Source: Spirodela intermedia
Lineage: Eukaryota > Streptophyta > Magnoliopsida > Alismatales > Araceae
Direction of reading: 5' to 3'
Length of the DNA: 64,000 nt
NCBI GenBank assembly: GCA_902729315.2
Contig: LR746272.1
Span: forward strand, 7,962,827 to 8,026,826
Shown: positions 61,801 through 64,000 of the stretch, in pieces
How positions within the stretch are numbered: position 1 is the first letter of the stretch
How the letters are laid out: each line of letters opens with the position of its first letter
Position numbers and translations under genes: made by a program
Notes under the pieces: generated by a model
The model's input: only the letters and a program-made list of their open reading frames with translations
Databases searched by the model: none
Told to the model about the DNA's origin: nothing

Positions 61801-63775
61801 TCGAATTTCAATTTGTCAATGGAGGAACTTGAACGCCCGTGTTCTTTGAGTTCTAATACCTGTTTTCATACAATTTGGACGACAGATGAAGCTAGAGTGA
61901 AGGAGTTTGGTCTAAAGTCCATGTGGAAAAGCCCCAATGGGACAATAAGAAACATCTTGAATGGTTTATTTTCTCTCCCTTTCTTTCTGTGTTGTCAGCA
62001 TTTGTTTTGGTCTACATTAAATTGGTTTGATTTAGATAACTATACTAAAAACGCTTTGGCTTAGTCTATCTTCTGTGTATATCTAGAAATCCGCATTCAC
62101 AACACTTTGCCTTATTTGTGAATAGTTGTATCACCCACTTTCGAACAGCCACTTTTGGTTCTTCAAGCATTATAATGCGCTTCAGTAAAATCCTTCCAAG
62201 TACCATCCTTCAGAGCTATGCACGTGTTCCCATAGATTCAGGGAAACGATTTGGTCACACTAGAAGTTTTCATGTTGACATAGTTTTTATGATTCATGTG
62301 GTATCTTGTCTAAATTTCCACGTCCTTCCTGGATGATGTTTTCCCCTAAACAGTAACGGATAATGCAACATGTATGTACAAATATACGCCTATGCACTTA
62401 TCTTCATCCTGCTGATGGTTCTAATGACCTCGTGTGTTTATATCTAAAAAGTAACATTATCCATAAAAAAACATAGTTTCCATACGTTGGAATGGCTGTA
62501 GCTTGTAGTGCGAGAAAGTACATATTTTATCAACCCCATTCTACATAATGCGGAGGTTTCGAACGTTTTAAGTAGCACTCAACGTGCACATACAGAATCC
62601 CAAACATATTCCCCCAGCATCGACCTTTGCCTTACATTTCATTCGCCTTGTGGCTTGCTCGTAAGGTATACTTGACCACATTTATATATTCTTTGCCAGA
62701 GTTCTGGGGATTCAAATACTAGTGCACTGAAGGATATATTACACAGTAAATCTATCCAATCTTGAGCCTTATGAAACTTGGTGTTACCAGTCGTCTTATG
62801 GACTTACATACAACGATAGTGATTTCAGTGCATGGTTTTGAGGATTCAGGTGTATATAAAACGCTTCATTTATCTCCTCAGAGTGGGATAATGCGAACGG
62901 GGAACTGAAAATTAGTAATAGCCTTCTGGTAATACTAGAGGATCAACATCACTACTTCTCTTATACAAAATTTTCCCTTTAGTGTTTTTTGTAAATTTTT
63001 CTTGTAATATTGTCCAATCCATGATCCCAAATCAATGTCTAAAATTAACCAACTATTCTAACGCTACATTATTATCTTCAAATTTTTAGTTGCCAAACTG
63101 CAAATCGAGTTGGCTTTCCTTTTATTTGTTAGGATTTGTTCTCTTCATTGAAGAAAGGTGGCATGCTCTGGTTTTTCAGGAACTGTCTTCCGTGAGCCTA
63201 TCATGTGCAAGAACATTCCACAGATTGTTAGCAGTAAGTAACATGCTCGGCTTTACTTTTATACCAACTTGAACGTTCATTTGATGTGAATATCGATGAT
63301 GCCATTCAGGCTGGAAGAAACCCATCTGCATTGGCAGGCATGCCTTTGGCGATCAATATCGTGCGACTGACTTGGTTGTTAAAGGACCTGGAACGCTTAA
63401 AATGGTTTACAGTGAGTCACATTACAAAAATTTAATGGTTCGATGGTTGTCATTATTTAATTCGATGCCTTTATTGACAATCTCTATGCTTGCCCAAAAA
63501 GCCCCTACAGATGGTGGTATACCTGTTGTACTTGATGTCTATGATTTTAAAGGTCCAGGTGTTGCATTATCTATGTACAATGTTGATGAGGTTTGCCATG
63601 AAACTTGAATTCAACTATTAATTGAGTGATAAAATTATTTCTTGATTCTAAGTCAGATGCATTTGTTTCAGTCCATTCGGGCATTCGCACAGTCATCTAT
63701 GTCTATGGCGCATACAAAGAGATGGCCTCTTTACTTGAGCACCAAAAACACAATCCTGAAAAAATACGATGGCAG
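58882..63775 (+). CDS. NADP-dependent isocitrate dehydrogenase, organellar (3' part beyond window)
   Basis: Nine exons are visible: 58882-59155, 59260-59303, 59451-59560, 60147-60184, 61886-61963, 63180-63233, 63310-63411, 63511-63590 and 63672-63775, all in phase; the gene continues past 64,000. The enzyme converts isocitrate and NADP to 2-oxoglutarate, CO2 and NADPH. A Ser/Arg-rich leader of about 75 residues indicates plastid or mitochondrial import. The ATG at 58906 is an alternative start. Motifs in order: [88 protein letters not shown] and [18 protein letters not shown]. These cover substrate-binding Ser/Asn/Arg residues and the Lys region. The cofactor-binding part and C-terminus are not in the window. 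Exons are AT-rich with long introns (1.7 kb and 1.2 kb). Confidence 0.93.
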
Positions 63776-64000
63776 GTACTGAATGATATCTTTGCGCAGA
63801 AATAAGAAAAATCTTTCAGTTTTCTGTATCCTCACATAGCGAAAATTTCGTTCCGAAATCATTCCATACAATAATTATTTCTCGTAAAATACACGACACT
63901 TGCACATTTGCTGCATTACTGGACACTAACATTTAAATTCGTTTTGTTGAATATTGCGCCGTTTAATGCCAATGCATATCTCCTGTTTGGCTGTATGTGC

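Overview
The window reads as nuclear DNA of a flowering plant. Genes carry many GT-AG introns, several products have plastid-type N-termini, and the families are plant-specific (starch dikinase, KNOX, DUF26 kinase, PLS-type PPR, TBL). Coding GC is strongly split: NRT2.7, the LRR protein, the CRK, KNOX and NIK exons are GC-rich, while the PPR, Sec14-like and isocitrate dehydrogenase exons are AT-rich. That split, with the many (GA/CT)n tracts, would suit a monocot or an early-diverging angiosperm, but I cannot name the species. I see no phage, virus, CRISPR array or intact transposon.

Left third (1-26,000): a plastid-type Sec14/CRAL-TRIO gene (+, 314-8,889) has a complete PPR reading frame inside its 4.26-kb first intron and a decayed duplicate of its last exon. 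It converges on a 33-exon alpha-glucan, water dikinase gene (-, 21,523-9,658). All 33 exons could be placed and stay in phase to give about 1,480 residues. Next is an NRT2.7-type nitrate transporter (-, 25,292-23,759).

Middle (26,000-43,000): a two-membrane-segment protein of unknown role (+, 26,932-29,633), a 32-repeat LRR receptor-like protein with no kinase (+, 30,954-33,869), a CRK2-like cysteine-rich receptor kinase (+, 34,566-37,307) and a class I KNOX homeobox gene (-, 41,767-38,879).

Right third (43,000-64,000): ribosomal protein eS12 (-, start codon not located), a TBL-type O-acetyltransferase (-), a 71-residue protein of unknown function (+), a NIK-type LRR-II receptor kinase (-, 639 residues), and the first nine exons of an organellar NADP-isocitrate dehydrogenase (+) that runs off the right edge.

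The genes are not an operon and share no obvious pathway. Several products look plastid-bound (Sec14-like, GWD, possibly the PPR and the isocitrate dehydrogenase), and three are membrane receptors of the immunity or development type. The most unusual structure is the Sec14/PPR locus. The PPR frame has no usable ATG of its own, yet one acceptor would join it in phase to the Sec14 transit-peptide exon. Other items worth attention are tandemly duplicated pieces (last exon of the Sec14 gene, a TBL intron, an NRT2.7 intron, the isocitrate dehydrogenase promoter), a kinase-less LRR receptor, a probable GC-AG intron in GWD, an 84-nt in-frame intron in the NIK kinase domain, and GA/TC tracts inside the KNOX introns.
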